Shown here one piece after another: positions 42,053-50,723 of a DNA stretch of 64,000 nucleotides. Both the position numbers and the translations under genes were made by a program. The notes under the pieces are model-generated. The model did no database searches. It had not been told where the DNA came from and saw only the letters and a program-made list of their open reading frames with translations. Position 1 is the stretch's first letter. Every line of letters starts with the position of its first letter. Source of the DNA: Rhodothermales bacterium (GTDB taxonomy: Bacteria > Bacteroidota > Rhodothermia > Rhodothermales > VXPQ01); the NCBI GenBank assembly GCA_022821845.1, contig JAJECT010000005.1:1-64000 (forward strand), given 5' to 3'.

Positions 42053-45000
42053 ATGAATCGAACCGATCCTTACGGAGGCGAGCCGGGCGGACCCATTGCC
42101 TTTATGGCGAGCAATCGCGTCGCCGCCAACCTGGCGATGCTTGCTATTCTGGCGGCGGGCCTCGTGGCGCTGAGCGGGCTGGAGCGCGAGGCCTGGCCTA
42201 CGGTTCCGTTTAATACCGTCGAAGTGTCCGTAGTCTATCCGGGCGCCCAGCCGGAGGAGATAGAGGAGTCGATTATCGTCAAGATCGAGGAGCAGGTCGA
42301 AGCGCTGGAGCATGTCAAAACGGTCAAGTCCCTGGCCGCCCAGGGCGTCGCGTCGGTTCGGGTCGAATTGAAGAGCGGCGCGGATATAGGGAAGGTTATG
42401 GACGAGGTGCAGGCTGCGGTCGGGCAGATACAGTCGTTTCCCGCCGCCGCCGAGCGTCCGCAGTTTCGGGAAATGAACAACCAGAGCAGCATGATTCGCC
42501 TGATTGTTTCTGGCGACGCGCCCGAGCGTTCGTTGAAGGAATTGGCCTACCAGATCGAAGACGAGTTGGCGTCCTTGCCCGACGTGTCGCGCGTCGAGAC
42601 GACGGGGGCCAGAAAGTATGAAATATCGATCGAGGCGCCGCTTGCGCGTTTGCGGGCGCTGGGCTTGACGCTCGACGACGTAGCCGACGCAGTCCGCCGC
42701 AGTTCGCTCGACCTTTCGGCTGGTCGCGTCGATACGCGGGACGCCTCCGTGCGCGTCCAGACGGTGGGGCGCCGCTACGACCAGATCGACTTCGAAGATA
42801 TTGTCGTCCTGGCTCGCCAGGACGGCGCCATCGTCCGTCTCGGGGATATTGCGCAGGTGCGCGACGCATTCGAGGATACCGACCTGATTCTTCGGCATCA
42901 GGGCATGCCGGCGCTCTTCGTGGAGGTATACCGGGCCGACGACGAGCAGGTGATGGATGTGGCGGAAGCCGTCCGCGGGCGCCTGAACGACACGATTATT
43001 CCCTCGTTGCCGGACGGCGTGGACGTTACCGTCTGGAACGACGAGTCTCAGGCCTATTCGGAGCGGTTCGGGCTGCTCGTCCGGAATGGCATGCTGGGGC
43101 TTCTTCTGGTGTTTATCGCGCTGGCGTTGTTTCTCGAAATACGGCTTGCCCTGTGGGTCGTCGTCGGACTTGTTACTTCGGGGGTCGGCGCGCTGGCCGT
43201 CATGCTGTTGTTCGACCTGGCGATTAATACCATTTCCCTGTTCTCGTTCATGCTGGCTATCGGCATCATCGTAGACGACGCCATTGTCGTGGCCGAGCAT
43301 ATCCACCACGAGCGACAACGGGGCCTTCCGGGGGTCGTCGCAGCGATTCGGGGTACGCGGCGGATCAGGAAAGCATTGATATTCGCCGTGTTGACTTCCG
43401 TCGCGGCGTTTACCCCCCTGATGTTTATTCCGGGGGGGATTGGAGAAATATGGTCTGCATTGCCCATTATTATTATTGGCATGCTGCTGATTTCGCTTTT
43501 CGAATCGCTTCTGATTCTGCCAAGGCACTTGTCCCACTTGCCTGGGCCGGAGCGCGTAGCGACCCGCGGGCTGGATCGCTTTTTTTCGCGCCCCCGGGAA
43601 TCTGTGGATCGCGGATTGAACAGATTTTTGGCCGGCCCGCTGGACCGCGCGCTGCGCTTTGCGACGGATCAACCCGCCGTCGTGCTGGCGAGCGCCGCGG
43701 GGTTGCTCATTCTTAGCGTGTCTCTGGTGCCGGCGGGCGTTGTTCCCACCACGTTCGCCGATGTGGTGGAAGGCGACTTTGTCAACGCTACGCTGGAAAT
43801 GCCGGACGGCACGCTTGCGGAGCGGACGTACGAAGTGGCGATGGAACTGGAACAGGCGGGACGCCGCGTACTGGAGCGCCTGGACGCGGGCAGGCCGGAT
43901 GGCGCGCCCTCGCTGCTTTCGGGCGTGATCGTAACGGTTGGGCAGCGCCCGCGCGTGGAAGGCGGGGGGATCAACCCAACCCCCACCATGAACCCGGAAG
44001 CCAACGTCGCCACCGTAGAGTTCAAACTCCTGAACGCCCAGCAACGGGATGTTTCGACCATTCCGATCATACAAGCCTGGAGAGAAGAAGTCGGGACGCT
44101 TCCGTACGTCCGCGGGATTGTCTTTAGCGGCGAGGTTATCGATCTCGGCAGCCCTGTGGCGGCGGTGTTGTCGCACCCGGACCCGTCGCGCCTGGCGGCC
44201 ATTGCGGATTCGGTGACGAACGGTTTGCGCGGCGTGCAGGGCGTTTTCGATATCCGGTCCGATCACACGCCCGGCGTCGGGCAGATCGAATTGTCGTTAC
44301 GGCCCGAAGCGCGCACGTTTGGCCTGACGGTCGACGAAATGGCGCGGCAGGTACGGGGAGCCTTTTTTGGCGTGGAGGCGCTCAGGCTGCAACGCGACAG
44401 GGAGGAGGTTCGCGTCTATGCGCGGCTTCCGGGCGACGAGCGAGACGCGCTCACGGACGTCGAGAAGTACATGATCCGTACGCCGCTGGGCGGGGAGGCG
44501 CCGATAAGCCAGGTGGCGTCGGTGCGGATGGGCGCCTCGCCGCCGACCATCCGGCGCCAGGACGGTCAGCGGGTTGTGACGGTGACGGCGGACATCGACG
44601 AGGATGCGATTTCGAGCGGGGAAGCCAATGGCATACTCAGGGACGAGATTCTTGCGCGGCTCACGGACGCCCATCCTGAACTGAATTATTCTTTCGGGGG
44701 CGAACAGCAGCAGCAACTGGAGTCGCTGGACGCGTTGTACCGCGGTTTCGCGCTCGCCATGCTCGCCATGTTCGTGTTGCTGGCTATTCCGCTGGGTTCG
44801 TACGGCAAACCGTTCATCGTAATGGCCGTCATTCCGTTCGGCCTTGCGGGCGTCGTCCTTGGCCATCTGGCGCTGGGCATCGCCATTAGCGCCGCCTCGT
44901 TCCTCGGGTTCTTTGGCCTTGCCGGGGTGCTTGTCAACGATTCGCTGGTCATGATCGATTTCATGGACCAGCGGCTCAAGGAGGGAGCTACGGTCAAGGA

Positions 45001-45244
45001 GGCCATCGTCGATGGGGCCAAAGGACGCTTTCGGCCCGTTATGCTGACTTCGGCGACCACCTTTCTGGGTTTCACGCCGCTTATTCTCGAGCCGTCTATT
45101 CAGGCGCAGTTCCTTGTCCCCTTTGCGGCGTCGCTTGGGGTTGGCGTGATGATCACGACGGCGATATTGATCGTGCTGGTGCCCGCGCTCATGGCGATCT
45201 ATCTGCGCGCCAACTCGTCTCGCAACATGGCCGTCGCAGCATAG
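42053..45244 (+). CDS. RND-family efflux transporter (AcrB-like permease)
   Basis: 1063-residue inner-membrane proton-driven efflux pump. Twelve membrane helices in two halves, with the first helix IAFMASNRVAANLAMLAILAAGLVALSG, two large periplasmic loops, the conserved ISLFSFMLAIGIIVDDAIVVAEHI in helix 4, and FFGLAGVLVNDSLVMIDFM in the second half. Helix 4 has the Asp pair (VDDAIV) needed for proton relay. It stands alone: no membrane-fusion protein or TolC-like gene is adjacent. Substrate cannot be deduced. Confidence 0.94.
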   Translation: MNRTDPYGGEPGGPIAFMASNRVAANLAMLAILAAGLVALSGLEREAWPTVPFNTVEVSVVYPGAQPEEIEESIIVKIEEQVEALEHVKTVKSLAAQGVASVRVELKSGADIGKVMDEVQAAVGQIQSFPAAAERPQFREMNNQSSMIRLIVSGDAPERSLKELAYQIEDELASLPDVSRVETTGARKYEISIEAPLARLRALGLTLDDVADAVRRSSLDLSAGRVDTRDASVRVQTVGRRYDQIDFEDIVVLARQDGAIVRLGDIAQVRDAFEDTDLILRHQGMPALFVEVYRADDEQVMDVAEAVRGRLNDTIIPSLPDGVDVTVWNDESQAYSERFGLLVRNGMLGLLLVFIALALFLEIRLALWVVVGLVTSGVGALAVMLLFDLAINTISLFSFMLAIGIIVDDAIVVAEHIHHERQRGLPGVVAAIRGTRRIRKALIFAVLTSVAAFTPLMFIPGGIGEIWSALPIIIIGMLLISLFESLLILPRHLSHLPGPERVATRGLDRFFSRPRESVDRGLNRFLAGPLDRALRFATDQPAVVLASAAGLLILSVSLVPAGVVPTTFADVVEGDFVNATLEMPDGTLAERTYEVAMELEQAGRRVLERLDAGRPDGAPSLLSGVIVTVGQRPRVEGGGINPTPTMNPEANVATVEFKLLNAQQRDVSTIPIIQAWREEVGTLPYVRGIVFSGEVIDLGSPVAAVLSHPDPSRLAAIADSVTNGLRGVQGVFDIRSDHTPGVGQIELSLRPEARTFGLTVDEMARQVRGAFFGVEALRLQRDREEVRVYARLPGDERDALTDVEKYMIRTPLGGEAPISQVASVRMGASPPTIRRQDGQRVVTVTADIDEDAISSGEANGILRDEILARLTDAHPELNYSFGGEQQQQLESLDALYRGFALAMLAMFVLLAIPLGSYGKPFIVMAVIPFGLAGVVLGHLALGIAISAASFLGFFGLAGVLVNDSLVMIDFMDQRLKEGATVKEAIVDGAKGRFRPVMLTSATTFLGFTPLILEPSIQAQFLVPFAASLGVGVMITTAILIVLVPALMAIYLRANSSRNMAVAA

Positions 45245-45302
45245 CCGCTCGTTCGCATGCGTTTCGTTCGATAAATATGATTCTCTACAAGACATTGCAA
45301 AC

Positions 45303-47330
45303 ATGAAAGACGTATCTGCGCCATTCCCCCTGCGGCTTGCAGAAGAGTTGATCCTCCTGATGCTCGACGAAAAGAGCGGTTACCTGGAAATGATGCCGGG
45401 CTGGACTTTTTCCTGCGTTATGGCGGGAGCGGTGCTCGCCGATCTTGCATTCGAGGGTTCCCTCGATACCGATCCGGAAGCGCTGTATCTGGTTAATTCC
45501 CATCCGACGGGGGACAACCTGCTGGACCCGACGCTCCAGGACGTCGCTTCGTCCGACGCGGTCCATGATACGCAGTACTGGATTGAGCGGAACACGGGCC
45601 GTTCTGACGAAATCGTCACGTTCGCGCTGGATCGTTTGGTGGAGCGAAAGATACTCGACCATGAGAGCGGCGGATTCTGGGGACTTTCGCGCGCGGTTTC
45701 CCGTTCGGGCGCTTATCCTGCTTCGGATCTGCAAGTGCGCCGGGAGGCCAAGACAAGAATTATAAGCGTCATCCTGGACGACGACAGCATTCCGGACCCG
45801 CGCGACGCCATTCTTATTGCCTTGCTGCATGCGTTTGGGGGTTTCAGACAGTTGCTTGAGCCGGAAGACTACGAAGAGCGGCTCGAACGCATAGCATTTG
45901 TCGCCAATCTGGATCTGATAGGGCGGACGGTTGCGACTGCGGTGAAGAACAGCGCCGCCACGCCCAGAACGCGCCGCGTTATTCAGGCCAAACCCATCCC
46001 GAAGCTCGGATATTTCGATATACTGCGACAGCGCGGCTTTCTCGGGGGCAATATTTCAAAGGGGATGTACGGCATTTTCCAAAAGCATGGGCCGGTCGTC
46101 GAGCTTCCCTTCAAAATGCGCAAGACGAAAACGATCGCCTTGATGGGCCACGAAGCCAATCAGTGGGTGAACAAACACGGGCGGTTTTATCTTCGCACGA
46201 AGGATTACATCAAGGATTTCGAAGGCGTGTTCGGGGCCTCCCGAACGATGCCGGGGATGGACGGGGCCGAACACTACAGGCTCCGCAAGGAGTTGAAGAG
46301 CGGATATTCCCGCGCCACGGCTGCGGGGCAGTTGCCGGAGTTGATTCGCCATTGCCGGGAATCGATGGGGCGCTGGCGCAAAGGCGATGTTTTCGGCGCG
46401 ACGAAGACCTTCTACAACCATGTCGCCATTCAAATCGCGCATCTTATGATCGGCGTGGATTGTAGCGATTACGTAGACGAAATCGTTGCGTACGAATTTC
46501 GCGCGCTGAACACGCATATACAGGGCGCCTTGCCGAAATTCATGCTGTCGACGCCCAGGATGAAGCGGTACAAGAAGCGCGTCGCGCAACTCCAGGAGGA
46601 GATTCTCGCATCCCACACGCCGGCGCAGCGGAAGGGGAAGCCGCGGGATTTCGCAGACGTGCTGCTCGAACTCCATAAAAACGACCCGCAATTTATGCCG
46701 GAAACGGACATTACTTTTCCGTTGATCGCGACCATATCCGCTGCTGTCTACCTTGGCAATTCGCTCTCCTTTTGCGTCTATTGCATGCTTCGACACCCGG
46801 ATGTATACGCCAGGGTCCGCGAAGAAGCCGAAGGGTTTTTCGGGAACGGGCGCGAACCTGCCGCGGAAGAGTTCACGCGCGAGCGCATCGACGTCACGCA
46901 CCGCCTCTATATGGAGTGCTCGCGCTTGTACCCGGTGATTCCCATGCAGCTCAGAACGGTCATGAACGAATGCATTGTGAGCGGCTACCAGATACCGCCC
47001 AAGACGTTGTTATTGATTGCTTCGTCCGCGCCGCACTATAACGAAACGCTGTTCGAGGATCCGGAGAAGTTCGACATAGACCGTTATTTGCCGGATCGGG
47101 CGGAACACCTTCATTCGGGCGCCTACGCTCCTTTTGGCCTGGGTACGCATACATGCCTTGGACAGCGGTGGGTGGAGCTGCAGATGGCGGTCAATATTCT
47201 GCTTATCGCATACCATATGGACCTGAAAATGGCGTCCCCGGACTATAAACTCAGGATCAATCCGTTCCCCAAGGCGGCCCCGGGCAAGAAGTTCAAGGTT
47301 CGGGTGGCCGGCGTAACGAATCCGCTTTGA
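45303..47330 (+). CDS. GPP34 (GOLPH3-like) domain - cytochrome P450 fusion protein
   Basis: 675 residues. About 5-215 is a GPP34/GOLPH3-type domain: LRLAEELILLMLDEKSGYL, MAGAVLADLAFEGSL, PTGDNLLDPTLQDV, LDRLVERKIL and DPRDAILIALLHA follow the order of the eukaryotic phosphoinositide-binding protein and its bacterial relatives. About 235-670 is a P450: ECSR (ExxR, 538-541) and FGLGTHTCLG (611-620; Cys618 as heme ligand). The I-helix segment (about 475-505, TISAAVYLGNSLSF) lacks the usual [A/G]Gxx[D/E]T oxygen-activation motif. No stop or frameshift is visible at the junction. The GPP34 part may attach the enzyme to membranes; this is inference. A FAD oxidoreductase gene follows 51 bases on. 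Confidence 0.88.
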   Translation: MKDVSAPFPLRLAEELILLMLDEKSGYLEMMPGWTFSCVMAGAVLADLAFEGSLDTDPEALYLVNSHPTGDNLLDPTLQDVASSDAVHDTQYWIERNTGRSDEIVTFALDRLVERKILDHESGGFWGLSRAVSRSGAYPASDLQVRREAKTRIISVILDDDSIPDPRDAILIALLHAFGGFRQLLEPEDYEERLERIAFVANLDLIGRTVATAVKNSAATPRTRRVIQAKPIPKLGYFDILRQRGFLGGNISKGMYGIFQKHGPVVELPFKMRKTKTIALMGHEANQWVNKHGRFYLRTKDYIKDFEGVFGASRTMPGMDGAEHYRLRKELKSGYSRATAAGQLPELIRHCRESMGRWRKGDVFGATKTFYNHVAIQIAHLMIGVDCSDYVDEIVAYEFRALNTHIQGALPKFMLSTPRMKRYKKRVAQLQEEILASHTPAQRKGKPRDFADVLLELHKNDPQFMPETDITFPLIATISAAVYLGNSLSFCVYCMLRHPDVYARVREEAEGFFGNGREPAAEEFTRERIDVTHRLYMECSRLYPVIPMQLRTVMNECIVSGYQIPPKTLLLIASSAPHYNETLFEDPEKFDIDRYLPDRAEHLHSGAYAPFGLGTHTCLGQRWVELQMAVNILLIAYHMDLKMASPDYKLRINPFPKAAPGKKFKVRVAGVTNPL

Positions 47331-47381
47331 GCGTTCCGGCGCGTATTCTCATCCTTGCAGTTTCGACGTACAACCACAAAA

Positions 47382-48803
47382 ATGGCGTCATCGGAAAAAG
47401 TTCAACCACCCGGCGCGCAGGCGAGGAAGATTGCTATTATTGGCGCGGGCGTGTCCGGCCTGGGGACGGCCTGGGCATTGCGCCAGCGCCCCGACCAATT
47501 CGATTTTCGCGTATTCGAAGCGCAGGGCGAGGTGGGCGGCAACGCCATTACGGTCGATATGCCCCAGAACGACGGCGGCTCGCTTCCGTTCGACATTTCT
47601 GTCACGGCGTGCATTCCTTCCGTATACCATAATATCCTGGCGTTTATGCAGGAGCACGGCGTCGAGCTGATCGACACCCGGTTCAGCTACAGCGTGGAGT
47701 ACCAGGGCGGTATTTACGCGCACGATTTCGATTCCGAAGTCAGCAGGCAGTTACGCCCGGAGATCAAAAAATTTCAAAAAATTCTGAGGCGATTGCAGTG
47801 GCTGGGGGGACTAAACCGCACCAGGTCCCGGTTTCTCAATTCGCTCAATCCGCTTAATTACGTAAGCATGGGGGCCATGCTGAACCTGGGCAGGTTTTCC
47901 GGGGACTTCCGGTACAAGGTGCTGAAGCCCATGTTCGTCAATTTCCTGATGGCCACGAACGTGTTCGACATGCCTGCGTCGCTTTTTTGCCGGTATCTGG
48001 AATTTTTCGACATAGAGCATGCGACCCCGATGCAAACATGGGATCAGGGTACGCGGCGCCTCTATGAGAAGATGACCGCCTCCTTTCGGGACAAAATATA
48101 CCTGAATCGACCGGTCAGAAAGGTGTATCGGCGGCGATCCGACGTACTCGTAGAGGATCGGGACGGAAAGACGGAGACGTTCGACGACGTTGTGTTCGCT
48201 TGCCCTGCGAATCAAACGCTGATGATCCTGGATAAGCCGACCCGGCTGGAGAATTACCTGCTGTCTTCGATACGGTACGAAAGCGAGTTGCACAACCATA
48301 CGGTCGTGCATTCGGACGCTTCGATTTTGCCGGACAACGAGACCAGGCCGCTGGCTACCCGGAGCAACTACATCAAGCAGTACGGCGTACGGCCCGACAA
48401 TTACGAAATTACCTACATCATGCACAACCAGCAGCCCTGGGCGCATGGTTCGGACAAGCCGTGCCTGGTTACCTATAACCCGATAAACCCTATCGACGAA
48501 GGAAAAATTATCGCAAAACGGTGGTTTCAGCATATCGTGCACGATGTGCGTCACGTGACGTTCCTGGCGCCGTTGTTTCGATTCGTTCAGGGCAAGCGGC
48601 GGACGTGGCATTGCGGCGCCCACACGCTGATCAATAGTCAGGAAACCTGCTTTGTGAGCGGCCTTGTTACGGCGAGGCAGATGGGAGCGGATTATCCGTT
48701 TCCGGATTCCGAAGCGAGGAAATGGTTTAATTTTTACGGACGGCTGATGTACGGCGGGCGCTTCAGGAAAGCGCGGCGAACCCGTACGCCGCGAAGCGCG
48801 TGA
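47382..48803 (+). CDS. FAD/NAD(P)-dependent oxidoreductase (amine oxidase-like, COG2907-like)
   Basis: 473 residues. The start has the dinucleotide-binding motif KIAIIGAGVSGLGTAWAL and GEVGGNAITVDM, typical of flavin amine-oxidase/desaturase-like proteins; VFACPANQTLMIL and the late CGAHTLINSQETCFVSGLVTARQMG complete the FAD domain. It resembles the predicted NAD/FAD-binding proteins (COG2907) that often sit by lipid-modifying genes. The ATG at 47382 is used, with an in-frame TTG at 47355 as alternative. It is directly after the GPP34-P450 gene, so the two may modify the same substrate; the product is unknown. Confidence 0.88.
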   Translation: MASSEKVQPPGAQARKIAIIGAGVSGLGTAWALRQRPDQFDFRVFEAQGEVGGNAITVDMPQNDGGSLPFDISVTACIPSVYHNILAFMQEHGVELIDTRFSYSVEYQGGIYAHDFDSEVSRQLRPEIKKFQKILRRLQWLGGLNRTRSRFLNSLNPLNYVSMGAMLNLGRFSGDFRYKVLKPMFVNFLMATNVFDMPASLFCRYLEFFDIEHATPMQTWDQGTRRLYEKMTASFRDKIYLNRPVRKVYRRRSDVLVEDRDGKTETFDDVVFACPANQTLMILDKPTRLENYLLSSIRYESELHNHTVVHSDASILPDNETRPLATRSNYIKQYGVRPDNYEITYIMHNQQPWAHGSDKPCLVTYNPINPIDEGKIIAKRWFQHIVHDVRHVTFLAPLFRFVQGKRRTWHCGAHTLINSQETCFVSGLVTARQMGADYPFPDSEARKWFNFYGRLMYGGRFRKARRTRTPRSA

Positions 48804-48978
48804 ACCGTCTGTGCGCCGCGCTGCCAAAGCCCGCCTTCTCCAAAAACGCACAAAAATGCGTTTGCCCGGAACCTTTGCCCGCGCAGCGGCCTACCATTTG
48901 TTCGTTGCCGGGGATTTTGTAGCGCGCACCCCCATGCGCCCCGGCGTTGCCTCAACAAGCGTTACCCTTTTGCGCATT

Positions 48979-49206
48979 ATGCAGATGCCGACACAGATTC
49001 AAGTCCTTCTGGGCATTCCCAACAACCTCTACGTTTTCGATTTTGGCCGGTCTGGAACCGGCTCGGCCCCTTTCAGCGGAGACGAAACCGAAATTGAGAA
49101 AAACTGGGATATGGTACAGCAAAACGTTTCGATCAATGGTTCCAAGGGGTCCCTGTACAGACGGCCCAGAAACGTGCCGAACATAACGGTTATCCAGGAA
49201 GATTGA
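48979..49206 (+). CDS. Small conserved-looking protein of unknown function
   Basis: 75 residues from the ATG at 48979 (or 73 from 48985): MPTQIQVLLGIPNNLYVFDFGRSG, an acidic middle (GDETEIEKNWDM) and a C-terminal stretch with NGSKGSLYRRPRNVPNITVIQ. The frame continues upstream to 48811, but that part looks like GC-rich non-coding sequence. The stop overlaps the TTG start of the next gene (TTGA). No family is recognised. Coupling to the nuclease-fold gene downstream supports that it is translated. Confidence 0.5.
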   Translation: MQMPTQIQVLLGIPNNLYVFDFGRSGTGSAPFSGDETEIEKNWDMVQQNVSINGSKGSLYRRPRNVPNITVIQED

Positions 49207-49706
49207 CCGACGCAGACGGTTTCCCGCGGCTGAATCTCCCGCCTTGTCCCTTGCATATCCGGCCGGGGGAGAACGAGGGTTCCCGATACGTTTTCGATCC
49301 CGTACGGCAAAAATTCGTCCGCCTCGTTCCGGAGGAATGGGTGCGCGTGCATTTTTTGCATTTTCTCGTCCGGGAGCGCGGCTATTCCCCGGCGCTGATC
49401 GCCGTGGAGATGCACTTCGAGTACCAGGGCATGTCCCGTCGAGCCGATCTGGTCGCGCACGACCGGGCGGGCGCGGCGGGCCTGATGGTGGAATGCAAGG
49501 CGACGCAGGTGCGCATAGGCCCTGCGGCGTTCGAGCAGGTTGCAAAGTATAACCGGGTCGTCGGGGCGCGTTATCTTGCCGTAACGAACGGGCTGCGTCA
49601 TTACTGCTGGCGGCGAGACCGTCCGGGCGAGTTTATGGACGACATCCCGTCTTTCGAGGAAATTTCTGCGCCCCCGTCTGCAAACGCAGGGCATTCGACG
49701 TCATGA
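49203..49706 (+). CDS. HsdR_N_2-type nuclease-fold domain protein
   Basis: 167 residues matching the stand-alone 'type I restriction enzyme R protein N-terminal domain' family common in Bacteroidota chromosomes: RYVFDPVRQKFVRLVPEEWVRVHFLHFLV, then MSRRADLVAHD and LMVECKATQV, i.e. the D and ExK of a PD-(D/E)xK fold, then AFEQVAKYNRVVGARYLAVTNG. Despite the name it is a chromosomal house gene of unknown role, unrelated in position to the hsd locus. It starts with TTG, overlapping the previous stop, and its stop overlaps the cysQ-like start (ATGA). Confidence 0.85.
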   Translation: MTDADGFPRLNLPPCPLHIRPGENEGSRYVFDPVRQKFVRLVPEEWVRVHFLHFLVRERGYSPALIAVEMHFEYQGMSRRADLVAHDRAGAAGLMVECKATQVRIGPAAFEQVAKYNRVVGARYLAVTNGLRHYCWRRDRPGEFMDDIPSFEEISAPPSANAGHSTS

Positions 49707-50686
49707 AATACCAGAGGGAATTCGACGTAGCCATCCATGCGGTTCGGAGGGCGGCGCGCGTCTGCGCGTCCGTTCAGAAAACGCTGGGTTCGTCTGCGCT
49801 CAGAAAAGAAGATCGCTCGCCGGTTACGGTAGCGGATTTCGGGAGTCAGGCCGTGGTTTGCCATGCATTGCAGGAAGCGTTTCCAGAGGATCCCGTGATT
49901 GGGGAAGAAGATTCCGCCGCGCTGCGCCTTCCGGAAAACGAAAGCGTGCTCGACAAGGTAACCGAAGCGGCAGGGCAGGCGCTGCCCGCCGCCACGCCCG
50001 CCTCGGTATGCGCCTGGATCGATCGGGGCAATGCGGTTGGCTATTCCGACCGGTTCTGGACCCTGGACCCGATCGACGGCACGAAGGGCTTTTTGCGGGG
50101 CGATCAGTACGTCGTGGCGCTGGCGTTGATTGTGGAAGGGGAGCTCGCCGTAGCAGCGATGGCGTGTCCGAATTTGCCGCGCGACATGCGGGGCGGGCCC
50201 GAGCAAGGGGTCTTGTTTGCGGCCCGGCGGGGAGGCGGGGCGTTTCAGGCGCCGCTTGCCGACGCCGCGCCCGCCGCCTTGCAGCCTGTGCGCGTACGGA
50301 CCGTGGCCACCGGCGCGCAAGCCCGCCTTTGCGAGCCGTTCGAATCGCAGCACGGGTCGCGGCGGGACGTGGCCGCCATCGCCGACCGCCTGGGCGTCGA
50401 AGCCCCTTCGCTTCGCATGGACAGTCAGGCGAAATACGGCGTACTGGCGCGGGGCGAAGCGGATATCTATCTCCGCCTGACATCCCGGTCGGGGTATATC
50501 GAGAATATCTGGGATCATGCGGCGGGCGCGCTGGTCGTGGAGGAGGCGGGCGGCACGGTTACGGACGCGGCGGGGCGCCCGCTCGATTTCCGGCGCGGGG
50601 CGCGCCTGGACCGCAACGCGGGCATTGTCGCCACGAACGGATTGCTGCACGACGCTGTGCTGAACGCGCTGGCCGCCGCAGAATAG
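49703..50686 (+). CDS. cysQ: 3'(2'),5'-bisphosphate nucleotidase (CysQ/HAL2-like)
   Basis: 327-residue Li+-sensitive inositol-monophosphatase-superfamily enzyme that hydrolyses PAP/PAPS to AMP/APS. Metal-site motifs: VTVADFGSQ, VIGEEDS, WTLDPIDGTKGFLRGDQY, and the late ENIWDHAAGALVVEEAGG. The length and the KGFLRG variant fit the HAL2 branch rather than plain inositol phosphatases. It overlaps the preceding gene by four bases. Confidence 0.92.
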   Translation: MKYQREFDVAIHAVRRAARVCASVQKTLGSSALRKEDRSPVTVADFGSQAVVCHALQEAFPEDPVIGEEDSAALRLPENESVLDKVTEAAGQALPAATPASVCAWIDRGNAVGYSDRFWTLDPIDGTKGFLRGDQYVVALALIVEGELAVAAMACPNLPRDMRGGPEQGVLFAARRGGGAFQAPLADAAPAALQPVRVRTVATGAQARLCEPFESQHGSRRDVAAIADRLGVEAPSLRMDSQAKYGVLARGEADIYLRLTSRSGYIENIWDHAAGALVVEEAGGTVTDAAGRPLDFRRGARLDRNAGIVATNGLLHDAVLNALAAAE

Positions 50687-50699
50687 CCGCGCGGGTCCG

Positions 50700-50723
50700 C
50701 TGATCAAAACCGCTTCGCTCAGG
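50700..50723. repeat. Solo end of the dispersed inverted-repeat element
   Basis: CTGATCAAAACCGCTTCGCTCAGG differs at one base in 23 from the right terminal repeat (reverse complement) of the 58.4-kb element. It lies between two convergent genes and includes the stop codon of the DtxR-family gene. Confidence 0.6.

Noticed and set aside
40976-44266. 1096-residue minus-strand ORF
   Set aside because: Antisense to pyrR, pyrB and the RND gene; composition typical of a high-GC shadow frame.
48811-48978. Longer N-terminus of the 75-residue gene
   Set aside because: The first 56 codons look like translated non-coding GC-rich DNA; the internal ATG fits better.
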